DNA of 64,000 bases from TMP-7 sp038212445 (lineage in GTDB: Bacteria; Acidobacteriota; Terriglobia; Bryobacterales; Bryobacteraceae): contig JBBQUM010000002.1 of NCBI GenBank assembly GCA_038212445.1, positions 310,001-374,000 on the forward strand, in the 5' to 3' direction. The notes beneath the pieces are model-generated. The model searched no databases. It worked only from the letters and a program-made list of their open reading frames with translations, and had not been told where the DNA came from. A program made the translations under genes and the position numbers. This document shows positions 53,967 to 62,406 of the stretch, in pieces. How positions within the stretch are numbered: the stretch's first letter is position 1; every line of letters starts with the position of its first letter.

Positions 53967-54812
53967 TTGACCCGAGCGGTTTTGCTGCTATCGCTAACGT
54001 TAGCGCTGTGGGCACAGACTCCCGCAGTAAAGCTAACCTACGCTTGCGCCGGTGAGGATCTGGATGCGGCAGGGCTCACTTGCACCACACAGCATCCGTG
54101 TGCGGTTTTTCTTGAGATTGCATCGCTCGAAACGCTGGGTGGCAGGATGTTCCTGGCCGGCAATCTTCATACCGCCGACGTCACGCTGACCTCGATCCTT
54201 CTTTCGAGCGAGGATGGCGGTCACACCTGGACTGAGCCTCACGCGCGGCTTGCCGGAATGGGACTGGAGCAGATCCAGTTCATCGACTTTGAGAATGGCT
54301 GGATCGGTGGCCTGTCATTACAAGGGCGTCCCCACGATCCATTTCTGCTGGTGACACACGACGGCGGCAAGATCTGGCAGCAGCGACCGCTATTTGAGGA
54401 AACGCGCAACGGGATCATCCAGCAGTTCTGGTTCGATTCGAAGAACACCGGCTCGCTGATTTTCGACCGTCTGCAGCCCAATGAAAATGGTTCACGGTAT
54501 GAGATGTACGACTCGCAGACCGGCGGCGATAGCTGGTCGCTGAAGGAAGTCTCGGCCCGTCAGCTCATGATTAAGCGCTCCCGCGCCGGAGAAGCGAACC
54601 CTGACTGGCGTGTCAGGGCCGACGCGCCGAGCAAGAGCTATCATGTCGAACACCGTGTGTCCGAGAAATGGCAGGCGGTGTCTGTATTCCCGATCCAGAT
54701 AGCGGATTGCCGGACCATGGAGACCAAGCTGGAAGATGCGCCGCCACCCGAAGACGAGCCCGCCAAGCCGGTTGAACCCGTCAAGCCGCCGGTTCGCAAG
54801 AAAAAGAAGTAA
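53967..54812 (+). CDS. Exported beta-propeller-like (BNR/YCF48-type) protein
   Basis: 281 residues starting at TTG 53967. A short signal peptide (MTRAVLLLSLTLALWAQ) is followed by repeats of the form LLSSEDGGHTWTE and LLVTHDGGKIWQQ, and QTGGDSWSLKE, as in BNR/YCF48 propellers. Only three blades are obvious, so the propeller is partial or multimeric. A Pro/Lys/Glu-rich tail (EDEPAKPVEPVKPPVRKKKK) closes it. Periplasmic; the function is unknown. It lies 9 bases after the DUF309 gene. Confidence 0.75.
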   Translation: MTRAVLLLSLTLALWAQTPAVKLTYACAGEDLDAAGLTCTTQHPCAVFLEIASLETLGGRMFLAGNLHTADVTLTSILLSSEDGGHTWTEPHARLAGMGLEQIQFIDFENGWIGGLSLQGRPHDPFLLVTHDGGKIWQQRPLFEETRNGIIQQFWFDSKNTGSLIFDRLQPNENGSRYEMYDSQTGGDSWSLKEVSARQLMIKRSRAGEANPDWRVRADAPSKSYHVEHRVSEKWQAVSVFPIQIADCRTMETKLEDAPPPEDEPAKPVEPVKPPVRKKKK

Positions 54813-54881
54813 CTCGAGATTTTGAAACAGAACGGCCCGTTCGGTCATCGAAGAGAAGAATTATTCTGATCGAGGTGCGCC

Positions 54882-55346
54882 CTGAGCCGCTTTCAACTCA
54901 CTATCAACGAGCGCTCTTATACGCTCGACGCTGATCCCCGTGTCACGCTGCTCGATGCGTTACGCGAATATCTTCACCTGTCCGGCACCAAGAAAGGCTG
55001 CGATCACGGCCAGTGCGGCGCCTGCACCGTCCACGTCAACGGCCAGCGGATCAACTCGTGCCTGACGCTCGCTGTGATGCACCAGGGGGACTCCATTAGG
55101 ACCATTGAGGGCCTCGCAAATGGCGGCGCCCTGCATCCGGTCCAGTCCGCGTTTATTGAATGCGATGCGTTTCAATGCGGTTACTGTACACCCGGCCAGA
55201 TTATGTCCGCCGCGGCGCTGATTGACGAGCCGGTAGAGAAGACCGACGACGCGGTGCGAGAGGCGATGAGCGGAAATATATGCCGCTGCGGCGCGTATCC
55301 AAATATCGTTGCCGCGGTGCGAGCCGTACAGTCGGGGAGGGCGTAG
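54882..55346 (+). CDS. [2Fe-2S] subunit of a PaoABC/xanthine-dehydrogenase-family oxidoreductase; CTG start
   Basis: 154 residues. The frame from 54870 to the first ATG at 55074 contains no ATG, GTG or TTG, yet residues from 54882 match the family from its first residue (SRFQLTINERSYTLDADPRVTLLDALREYL). CTG at 54882 has GAGG six bases ahead and is the probable start. The first cluster motif is GCDHGQCGACTVHVNG with CLTL, and the second is CGYCTPGQIM with CRCGAYPNI. It passes electrons from the molybdenum to the FAD subunit. It lacks a Tat signal, so the complex is cytoplasmic, unlike E. coli PaoA. Confidence 0.88.
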   Translation: MSRFQLTINERSYTLDADPRVTLLDALREYLHLSGTKKGCDHGQCGACTVHVNGQRINSCLTLAVMHQGDSIRTIEGLANGGALHPVQSAFIECDAFQCGYCTPGQIMSAAALIDEPVEKTDDAVREAMSGNICRCGAYPNIVAAVRAVQSGRA

Positions 55347-55349
55347 GCG

Positions 55350-56336
55350 ATGCAGCCCTTCGAATTCACAACTGCGCCGGATATTCAAACCGCAATACTC
55401 GGATCCTCAAATACTGACGCTCGGCTGATAGCGGGCGGCACCACGCTGCTCGACTTGATGAAGCTTGAGGTGGAAACGCCCAAGCGTCTGCTGGACATCC
55501 ACCGTCTTCCGCTTACCGGAATCTCGGTCACCGAGAGCGGAGGACTACGCATCGGCGCACTGGCAACCAATAGCGCCGTGGCGTACGACGCCCAGGTAAA
55601 GTCGAAATACCCGATTCTGGCGGAAGCGATCCTGGCAGGAGCGTCAGCGCAATTGCGCAACATGGCGACCGTCGGCGGTAATTTGATGCAGCGCACGCGC
55701 TGTACCTATTTTCGCGATCCGCTGTGGGCTTGCAATAAGCGCCAGCCGGGGACAGGCTGTTCCGCCCAGGACGGCCATCACCGCAATCACGCCATTCTAG
55801 GCACTAGCGACGCCTGTTTCGCCGCTCACCCGTCCGATATGGCGGTCGCGCTGATAGCCCTCGATGCAACGGTGGAGATTGAAGGCGCAGTTGGCAAGCG
55901 GGCGGTGCCCATCGCCGGCTTTCATCTCGGGCCCGGGAACACGCCGGAAGTCGAGACGGTGGTGAAGCCGGGCGAATTGATCACGGCGGTGGAGTTACCA
56001 GTTTTGACAGGCACGTGGCGGTCGCATTATCTGAAGGTGCGGGATCGCGCTTCGTACGAATTCGCACTCGTTTCGGTCGCCGCTATGGTCCAACTGGAAG
56101 GCTCGACGATTCGAGCGTGCCGTCTCGCGTTTGGCGGTGTGGCGACGAAGCCGTGGCGAGCGACGTCGGTAGAGCAGTTGGTCACCGGCCAGACCGTCTC
56201 ATCTGAACTGTTCCAGAAGGCGGCGGACGCCGCGATCGAAGGGGCGGTACCGCGCCGCGACAATCGCTTCAAGGTCGCGCTCTTGCGCAGGTCGGTTATA
56301 CGCGCGCTCGAGACAGTTACGGAGGGGGCGAAATGA
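55350..56336 (+). CDS. FAD-binding subunit of the PaoB type with extra iron-sulfur cysteines
   Basis: 328 residues, 3 bases after the iron-sulfur gene. FAD-binding: LIAGGTTLLDLMK and NMATVGGNLMQRTRC. The insert RTRCTYFRDPLWACNKRQPGTGCSA carries cysteines that bind a [4Fe-4S] cluster in E. coli PaoB and 4-hydroxybenzoyl-CoA reductase. The C-terminal CO-dehydrogenase flavoprotein domain follows (YEFALVSVAAMVQLEG). It overlaps the large subunit by 4 bases (ATGA). Confidence 0.9.
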   Translation: MQPFEFTTAPDIQTAILGSSNTDARLIAGGTTLLDLMKLEVETPKRLLDIHRLPLTGISVTESGGLRIGALATNSAVAYDAQVKSKYPILAEAILAGASAQLRNMATVGGNLMQRTRCTYFRDPLWACNKRQPGTGCSAQDGHHRNHAILGTSDACFAAHPSDMAVALIALDATVEIEGAVGKRAVPIAGFHLGPGNTPEVETVVKPGELITAVELPVLTGTWRSHYLKVRDRASYEFALVSVAAMVQLEGSTIRACRLAFGGVATKPWRATSVEQLVTGQTVSSELFQKAADAAIEGAVPRRDNRFKVALLRRSVIRALETVTEGAK

Positions 56337-58537
56337 GCACGGCAGTGATTGGCACATCCAGCGATCGTGTTGATGGGCATCGCAAAGTCACCGGCGGCGC
56401 GCACTATGCAGCCGACTATGCACTTGAGAACCTTGCCTACGGCGTGCCCGTGTTGAGCACAACGGGCAAGGGCAGAATCGTATCCATCGACGCCTCTGCA
56501 GCGCGCCAGGCGCCGGGCTTTATTGCGATCATCACGCGCGAGAACTCTCCTAAGCTGAAGGCTCCGGCCAACGATTTCGGTAGTTGGACCAAGCTCGGCG
56601 AGGCACGGATCCTGTTCGCCGATGACGAGATTCATTATGTCGGGCAGTACCTGGCGCTGGTGGTTGGCGAGACATTGGAACAGGCCATAGCTGCCGCGGC
56701 GCTAGTAAGCGTTAAGACCGTCGACCAAGCGCCTGCAACCTCAATGGACGGCGCGATGGACGCTGCCTATAAACCAAAGGGAGATGACTTCGGGCCGGTT
56801 GAATATAAGCGTGGCGATGTCAGCCAGCAGACCGGGGTGGCCTTCACGGTGGAGGGGTCCTATGTGACGCCGATCGAGCACCACAATCCGATGGAGCCTT
56901 CGGCGACGATTGCCCGCTGGGATGACGAAAAGCTGACCCTGTACGACGCGACGCAGTGGGTGATGGGCGCGAGAAATTGCATGGCCGACATGTTCGGCAT
57001 CCCGCGCGAAGACGTCCATATCATTTCCGAATTCGTGGGTGGCGGCTTCGGCTGCAAGGGCTTTGTGTGGCCCCATCAGGCACTGGCGGCCGTAGCGGCG
57101 AAAATCGTATCGCGGCCAGTGAAGATCGCCTTAAGCCGTCCTATGATGTTCACCGGCTGCGGACATCGTCCTGAAACCCGCCAGAAGATCACGCTCGCGG
57201 CCGACGCCCAAGGCAAACTGCTTTCGCTGAAGCAGGAAGTGCTCAGCGAAACGTCACCGGTGGACGAGTACACCGAGAAATGCGGTGTTGCGACGCCGCA
57301 CCTCTACGCATGTCCGAACGTGCAGGTAACGCAGCGACTGGTGCCGGTGAACATCGCCACGCCGACACCGATGCGGGCGCCAGGTGAGAGTCCTGGGCTT
57401 TTTGCGATTGAATCGGCACTGGATGAACTGGCGTTCAACATGAAACTCGACCCGGTGGAGTTGCGGTTGCGCAATTACGCCGCTCAGGACCCGGCCAGGA
57501 AGTTGCCGTACTCAAGCAAGTACCTGCGTGAATGCTACGCGCAGGGCGTCGAGCGCATGGGTTGGGCGGACCGCTCGGCCAAGCCTGGCACCACTCGCGA
57601 CGGCCGCTATTGGGTGGGCTACGGCATGGCGACGGCCACTTACCCCGGTTACCGCATGGAGGGCGCGGCGCTGGTCCGGTTGCATGCCAACGGTCGAGCG
57701 TCTGTGGCGAGCGCAACACAGGATATCGGCGGCGGCACTTACACCACGATGGCGCAGGTAGCGGCCGAGACACTGGGGTTACCACTGGGAATGATCGATC
57801 CCGCGCTCGGCGACTCGCGCCTTCCCCCTGCTCCCGTCTCCGGCGGATCGATGACTACGGCATCGGTTACTCCTGCCGTCAAACTCGCCAGTGAAGACGC
57901 GATTAAGAAGATTGTGCAGCTGGCCCAGGAGACGAAGGGTTCAGTCCTCTTTAATCAAAAAGCGCGAGCCGCTAACGGCCGTGTCAGCAGCTTCGACGGC
58001 GCGATTTCGATGACGTTCGCGGATGTCCTGAAGGCTGCGGGACTGGAGATGATCCAGGGTGACGCCAGAGCGAAGCCGGGCAAGGAGCAGGGACAATACT
58101 CGTTCCACTCCTTCGGCGCCCAATTCGTGAAGGTGCGTGTGGACCCCGATCTCGGCCGCGTTCACGTGATGCGGATTGTCAGTGTGTTCGATGTAGGACG
58201 CGTGATTAATCCGAAGACGGCCCGCAGTCAGGCGCTCGGTGGAATTATTCAGGGAATCGGTATGGCCCTGATGGAGCAGACTCACTATGACCACCGCAAC
58301 GGCGCGCCGGTAACCGCCAGCCTGGCCGACTACCTGGTGCCTGTGAACGCGGACATCCAGAGCATCGAGCCAACGTTCCTCAATATTCCGGACCCCTATA
58401 TCAGCAGCATGGGAGCACGCGGCATCGGAGAGATCGCGATTACCGGTGTTGCGCCGGCGATAGCGAATGCCGTGTTCAATGCCACCGGCAAGCGCGTACG
58501 CGAACTGCCGATCACGATTGAACGGCTGCTGGACTAG
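56333..58537 (+). CDS. Molybdopterin-binding large subunit, PaoC/YagR-like aldehyde oxidoreductase
   Basis: 734 residues, the usual length for the PaoC group. The molybdopterin segment GGGFGCKGFVWPHQ lies near residue 235, MRAPGESPG near 345 (the xanthine-oxidase-family RxPG form, not the CO-dehydrogenase form), and the catalytic glutamate in ARGIGEIAITG near the C-terminus. It oxidises aldehydes or N-heterocycles using water as oxygen donor. The three genes form a complete operon. Its end overlaps the convergent antiporter by 26 bases. Confidence 0.92.
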   Translation: MSTAVIGTSSDRVDGHRKVTGGAHYAADYALENLAYGVPVLSTTGKGRIVSIDASAARQAPGFIAIITRENSPKLKAPANDFGSWTKLGEARILFADDEIHYVGQYLALVVGETLEQAIAAAALVSVKTVDQAPATSMDGAMDAAYKPKGDDFGPVEYKRGDVSQQTGVAFTVEGSYVTPIEHHNPMEPSATIARWDDEKLTLYDATQWVMGARNCMADMFGIPREDVHIISEFVGGGFGCKGFVWPHQALAAVAAKIVSRPVKIALSRPMMFTGCGHRPETRQKITLAADAQGKLLSLKQEVLSETSPVDEYTEKCGVATPHLYACPNVQVTQRLVPVNIATPTPMRAPGESPGLFAIESALDELAFNMKLDPVELRLRNYAAQDPARKLPYSSKYLRECYAQGVERMGWADRSAKPGTTRDGRYWVGYGMATATYPGYRMEGAALVRLHANGRASVASATQDIGGGTYTTMAQVAAETLGLPLGMIDPALGDSRLPPAPVSGGSMTTASVTPAVKLASEDAIKKIVQLAQETKGSVLFNQKARAANGRVSSFDGAISMTFADVLKAAGLEMIQGDARAKPGKEQGQYSFHSFGAQFVKVRVDPDLGRVHVMRIVSVFDVGRVINPKTARSQALGGIIQGIGMALMEQTHYDHRNGAPVTASLADYLVPVNADIQSIEPTFLNIPDPYISSMGARGIGEIAITGVAPAIANAVFNATGKRVRELPITIERLLD

Positions 58538-59714
58538 CGGGGCGGATCAGGACCCGTAGAAGCGGCGTGGCCATGGCAGTAGTGACCATGGCCATCAGCA
58601 CCATCATCGAGAACAGCGCCGGCGTCACGATGTGCAGGTCAAGACCGACGTTCAATACCACCAGTTCCACTAATCCGCGCGTATTGAGCAGCACGCCGAG
58701 GGCGGTGGCGTCGCGCCACGTTAAGCCGGACGCACGACCGGCAATCATAGCGCCGCCGCACTTGCCCGCGATGGCCACTGCGATTATGAGCGCGAGATCT
58801 GCCCACACCCGCAAGCCGGCTTGGCGGGCGGTCATCCGCAAACCGGTACAGGCGAAGAAGACCGGCAGCAACACGATCAGGGTGATGGGTTCCAGCATGG
58901 CCGTTACGGCGGCCACAAACTCGTTTCGCTTGGGCATGGCCACGCCGGCGAAGAAGGCGCCGAAGAACGGATGGATGCCGATCCATTCAGTGGCGGCGGC
59001 CGATATCAATGCGAACACGAGCACGATTGCCAGCCGGCCATGGCTGATGGAGCGGTCAGGTCCGGGATCGAATAGGCGAAGCGCCGGTCTGGCGGCGACG
59101 ATCACAGCGATGTAAAGCACGAACAGAAGCAAGGTGGTCCAGGCGCTGGCAATCACGGCGCCAAGCAGAACCCAGGCCGCCGCATCGTCCACTGCAGCGC
59201 AAGTCAACGCGATCACGCCGAGTGGATGCGACAGCAGTCCAAGGTCGGTGACGATTCTGGCCAGGACGGGAAAAGCCGTAATGCTGATGGCGACGCCGAA
59301 GAAAAGTGAGAACGCCGTCACAGGCACGCCCGGCGGCGCCAGGCGGGAGTACAGGGAGAATCCGAGCAAGGCTCCGCGCGCGAAGGGGATGGCGATATTG
59401 GTAATGGAGAGAAACAGCGTGGAGCGGCGGTGTTCGCGCGGGTGATCGAGGTCCAGGCGCAGTCCCACCAGGAACATGAAGAGGATCAGGCCGACCTGAC
59501 TGACGGCGTTCAGGGGGCGAATGCTGTCGACGGGAAACAAGAACTGCATTGCGCCCGGCGCGAGCCAGCCAAAGAGCGTTGGCCCGAGGAGGATTCCGGC
59601 CAGAATTTCGCCGATAACGGCGGGCTGTCCGAGTCGCGTCAGTAGTACCGCGGTGAGGCGCGCGGCGGCCACGATAATGATGATTTGAAGGAGAAACCGG
59701 AGGGTGTCGGGCAC
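58512..59714 (-). CDS. Cation/proton antiporter (CPA2/KefB-like)
   Basis: 400 residues with about 12 membrane helices. The opening LTRLGQPAVIGEILAGILLGPTLFG and the GLRLDLDHPREHRRSTL region match CPA2 antiporters. The acidic ion-binding site is in LTCAAVDDAAAWVLLGA. The ending GLDLHIVTPALFSMMVLMAMVTTAMATPLL is also typical. It exchanges Na+ or K+ for protons. It has no RCK/TrkA regulatory tail. Confidence 0.9.
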   Translation of the reverse strand: MPDTLRFLLQIIIIVAAARLTAVLLTRLGQPAVIGEILAGILLGPTLFGWLAPGAMQFLFPVDSIRPLNAVSQVGLILFMFLVGLRLDLDHPREHRRSTLFLSITNIAIPFARGALLGFSLYSRLAPPGVPVTAFSLFFGVAISITAFPVLARIVTDLGLLSHPLGVIALTCAAVDDAAAWVLLGAVIASAWTTLLLFVLYIAVIVAARPALRLFDPGPDRSISHGRLAIVLVFALISAAATEWIGIHPFFGAFFAGVAMPKRNEFVAAVTAMLEPITLIVLLPVFFACTGLRMTARQAGLRVWADLALIIAVAIAGKCGGAMIAGRASGLTWRDATALGVLLNTRGLVELVVLNVGLDLHIVTPALFSMMVLMAMVTTAMATPLLRVLIRPASPAAVQS

Positions 59715-59844
59715 CAGAAAGAAAGCTAGCGCTAGACCGTCGGTTTGCCGGTTTCAGGCGGGCGAGCGGGTACAGGTGTTGCGGGTAGACCGTTTACCAC
59801 CTTAGTACTGAAGTACCCTTTTTTGTTTAGGTAGAAACCTCTAA

Positions 59845-59868
59845 AGTAAGAGCGGTATCTTTCTTACT
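59845..59868. promoter_or_regulatory. Inverted repeat upstream of the 59901 gene
   Basis: AGTAAGA (59845-59851) and TCTTACT (59862-59868) are perfectly inverted around 10 bases. It sits 33 bases before the start of the small membrane protein, in an AT-rich stretch that may hold its promoter. An operator is plausible. Confidence 0.35.
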
Positions 59869-59900
59869 CGTAGGGTATATTCCTGACGGAAGAGGCACAG

Positions 59901-60197
59901 ATGAATCAACTCCTGATCCAATATTCGTACCTTCAACTGCTCGACTTTATGACTACGATTGCATTCCTGATCATTGGGGTGCGGGAAGGTAACCCGTTGG
60001 TAAGATTCGCGATCGACGTCTCTCCGAACCCGCTTATTGGGCTGCTCGCGGTGAAAGTGCTGGCCGTTGGCCTGGGCATCTGGTGCTGGCGCATGGGGCG
60101 CGACAGGACCTTAGTCCGCATCAACGTCATGTTTGCGCTCCTGGTGGCCTGGAATCTCGTGGCGCTGATTCTCGGCGGCGCGCGGATGAGCGGATGA
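59901..60197 (+). CDS. DUF5658-type small membrane protein
   Basis: 98 residues, three membrane helices: YSYLQLLDFMTTIAFLIIG, NPLIGLLAVKVLAVGLGIWCW and VMFALLVAWNLVALILG. LLDFMTT and REGNPL match the DUF5658 pattern (D-xxT, E-xNP). Function unknown. It is followed by the 60202 gene after 4 bases. Confidence 0.75.
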   Translation: MNQLLIQYSYLQLLDFMTTIAFLIIGVREGNPLVRFAIDVSPNPLIGLLAVKVLAVGLGIWCWRMGRDRTLVRINVMFALLVAWNLVALILGGARMSG

Positions 60198-60201
60198 ACG
60201 A

Positions 60202-60486
60202 ATGCCATCGCTCTTTCAAATAAGAGGCAGAGTGCGGTCAGAATCGGGCGAACCAGTGGCAGGAGCGCTGGTGATGGGCGCTGACCTGGGATGGGCCGAA
60301 ACCGGCGAGGATGGCGAGTTCACGGTCCAGAATCCGGAGATGGTATTGTTTGTCTGGTGTACGGGGTTCTACCCGCGCGCGCAGCTCTTACCGCGCGGCG
60401 GGAGTCCTGTCGAAATCGTGTTGCGGGCAGTCCGGATGAAGACTCCGAAGGCGCCGCCAACCACTTCACCTCAGCCTGAGGCTTAA
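60202..60486 (+). CDS. Carboxypeptidase-regulatory-like (CarboxypepD_reg) domain protein
   Basis: 94 residues. A single beta-sandwich of this type: IRGRVRSESGEPVAGALVMGADLGWAETGEDGEFTV, then GFYPRAQLL and SPVEIVLRAV. It has no signal peptide. Usually this domain is an appendage of larger envelope proteins; here it stands alone beside a small membrane protein. It ends in an overlap with pgk (4 bases, convergent). Confidence 0.75.
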   Translation: MPSLFQIRGRVRSESGEPVAGALVMGADLGWAETGEDGEFTVQNPEMVLFVWCTGFYPRAQLLPRGGSPVEIVLRAVRMKTPKAPPTTSPQPEA

Positions 60487-61649
60487 CGTTCGCTCAGCGC
60501 CGCGACGCCGGGTAGCTGCATACCGCTGAGAAACTCCAGCGATGCGCCGCCGCCGGTGGAGATGTGCGAGATCTTGTCTGAGACGCCGGCGCTCTTTACC
60601 GCCTTCTCGGAATCCCCTCCCCCGACCAGCGAAACGGCGCCGGATTCGGCTACTGCCTTGGCGAGCGCCACCGTGCCGGTGTCGAACGGCTTCTTCTCGA
60701 ACACGCCCATCGGACCATTCCAAATAATGGTTTTCGACGCGCGGATGACGGCCGAGTACTGTTCGATGGTCTTCGGTCCGATGTCGAGGCCCATTTCGCC
60801 GTCGGGAATCGTCTCTACGACTTGGTTCTCCGCACCTTCCTTGAACTCCTTGGCGACGACATGATCGAGCGGGAGCATGAGCTTGTCGCCCATCCCGGCC
60901 AGCAGATTCCTGGCGAGCTCGACCTTATCTTCCTCGACTAGCGAGGTGCCGGTGGGCAGGCCCTGCGCCTTCAGGAACGTGTAGGCCATCGCGCCGCCAA
61001 TGAGCAATTTGTCGACGAACTTCGAGAGATTTTGAATGACTTCGATCTTGTCCGAGACCTTAGCGCCGCCGAGAATAGCGACGCAGGGATGCTCCGGATT
61101 GTGGGTCACCTTGTTCAGGTATTCGAGTTCCTTGTCCATCAGCAGGCCGGCCGCGGCCTTGGGGACGAACTGGATGATGCCGACAGTGGAAGCGTGTGCA
61201 CGATGGGCTGTGCCGAAGGCATCGTTGACGTAGAGGTCGACTCCGGTTGCGAGTTGTTTGGCAAACTCGGGATCGTTTTTTTCCTCTTCCGGATGAAAGC
61301 GGAGATTCTCGAGCAGGACAATCTCGCCAACGCCGGGACGCGGAACCGAGGAGCCGATGCAGTCCGAAGCCATTGTGACCTTGACGCCGGGCAGCAGTTC
61401 AGCCAGCCGGGCACCCACAGGCTTGAGGCTCATTTCCGGATTCACCTTGCCCTTGGGGCGGCCGAGGTGGCTTGCCAGAATCAAGGCAGCGCCTTGGGAC
61501 AGGGCGTATTGGATGGACGGCAGCGACGCCTTGATGCGCTTATCTGAAGTAATCTCCAGCGTGCCGGGCGCAAGGGGGACGTTGAAGTCCACCCGCATGA
61601 AGACGGTCTTGTTGCGAAGGTCCAGATCGCGTATGGATAACTTGGGCAT
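60483..61649 (-). CDS. pgk: Phosphoglycerate kinase
   Basis: 388 residues, standard length. RVDFNVPL near residue 20 is the PGK signature, with SHLGRPKG, GVDLYVNDAFGTAHRAHAS, and GGAKVSDKIEVI, and the C-terminal nucleotide loop in LVGGGDSEKAV and ISTGGGASLEFL. It makes ATP and 3-phosphoglycerate in glycolysis. No GAPDH gene adjoins. Confidence 0.97.
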   Translation of the reverse strand: MPKLSIRDLDLRNKTVFMRVDFNVPLAPGTLEITSDKRIKASLPSIQYALSQGAALILASHLGRPKGKVNPEMSLKPVGARLAELLPGVKVTMASDCIGSSVPRPGVGEIVLLENLRFHPEEEKNDPEFAKQLATGVDLYVNDAFGTAHRAHASTVGIIQFVPKAAAGLLMDKELEYLNKVTHNPEHPCVAILGGAKVSDKIEVIQNLSKFVDKLLIGGAMAYTFLKAQGLPTGTSLVEEDKVELARNLLAGMGDKLMLPLDHVVAKEFKEGAENQVVETIPDGEMGLDIGPKTIEQYSAVIRASKTIIWNGPMGVFEKKPFDTGTVALAKAVAESGAVSLVGGGDSEKAVKSAGVSDKISHISTGGGASLEFLSGMQLPGVAALSER

Positions 61650-61683
61650 AAAGGATAATTTTATCTGATGTGTGAGCGCCGCA

Positions 61684-61722
61684 CATTAAAGCTCTTCAGA
61701 AAAGCTTCCTGGAACTTTAATG
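61684..61722. promoter_or_regulatory. Inverted repeat between pgk and the P-II gene
   Basis: CATTAAAG (61684-61691) and CTTTAATG (61715-61722) are perfect inverted 8-mers around 23 bases. It lies in the 270-base gap shared by the divergent pgk and P-II genes, about 35 bases from the pgk start. Confidence 0.35.
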
Positions 61723-61919
61723 ACTTCTTTATGAGCGCTCCGCTAGGTTGAGACAGTGAGGCTAATAAATAGTTCCGATGACCTCAATCAGAAGTTTGAG
61801 TATCGCTTACGGTCTGAATCGTTCATGATGAGACAACCGCCTTGTAGCTCAGTCGCCGCCGGCGTGCGCACCCGTCTCGCGCATTTGCAGCTCAATCAAA
61901 TTCCAAGGAGCAGCCGCCC

Positions 61920-62258
61920 GTGAAAAAGATCGAAGCCATCGTGCAGCCATTCAAGCTGGATGAAGTGAAGGAAGCCCTCATTGGTATCGGCATCGAGGGG
62001 ATTACGGTGAGCGAGGTTCGCGGCCATGGCCGGCAGAAGGGCCACAAAGAGGTCTATCGCGGGCAGGAATACGAGGTGGATCTGCTCCCCAAGGTAAAGC
62101 TCGAAATTGTGGTTGGCTCAGACCGTGCCGAGTCGGTGATCTCTACCCTCGTCAAGTCAGCGCGTACCGGGAAGATCGGCGACGGCAAGATTTTTGTGTT
62201 CGACGTGGAGCAAGCAATTCGCATCCGTAACGACGACCGGGGCGAAACGGCACTTTAG
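61920..62258 (+). CDS. glnB: Nitrogen regulatory protein P-II
   Basis: 112 residues starting at GTG, with AAGGAG ten bases ahead. Opening MKKIEAIVQPFKLDEVKEAL, then EVRGHGRQKGHKEVYRGQEYEVDLLPKVKLEIV, where the T-loop tyrosine (RGQEYEVD, Tyr51) is kept for uridylylation, and the C-terminal GKIGDGKIFVFDVEQAIRIR. It senses 2-oxoglutarate, ATP and ADP to control nitrogen enzymes. It could be glnK; the two cannot be told apart here. Glutamine synthetase lies 1.4 kb downstream. Confidence 0.95.
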   Translation: MKKIEAIVQPFKLDEVKEALIGIGIEGITVSEVRGHGRQKGHKEVYRGQEYEVDLLPKVKLEIVVGSDRAESVISTLVKSARTGKIGDGKIFVFDVEQAIRIRNDDRGETAL

Positions 62259-62312
62259 GCAAAGCTGCTTATCGGGCCCATTTGAACTTTTGATTCGTAC
62301 TAACAGCACTCC

Positions 62313-62345
62313 CCCCGTACAATCGGTGAAACAGCTTTTACGGGG
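62313..62345 (+). terminator. Inverted repeat after the P-II gene
   Basis: CCCCGTA (62313-62319) and TACGGGG (62339-62345) are perfect complements around a 19-base loop, 54 bases past the P-II stop. It may be a partial terminator or a UTR element; no T-run follows. Confidence 0.35.
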
Positions 62346-62359
62346 AAGTTGATTTTCTC

Positions 62360-62377
62360 TTCGGCAGCAGCGCCGAA
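62360..62377 (+). promoter_or_regulatory. Hairpin in the porin leader
   Basis: TTCGGC (62360-62365) and GCCGAA (62372-62377) form a perfect 6-bp stem with a 6-base loop, 29 bases before the porin start. In mRNA it would lie close to the ribosome site (GGAGG) and might affect translation. Confidence 0.4.
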
Positions 62378-62406
62378 TGTCAAACAAAGATTTGTGGAGG
62401 ATCCAG

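Noticed and set aside
61850..61890. Possible sigma-54 promoter before the P-II gene
   Set aside because: A TTGCA box occurs, but no GG lies at the required distance upstream.
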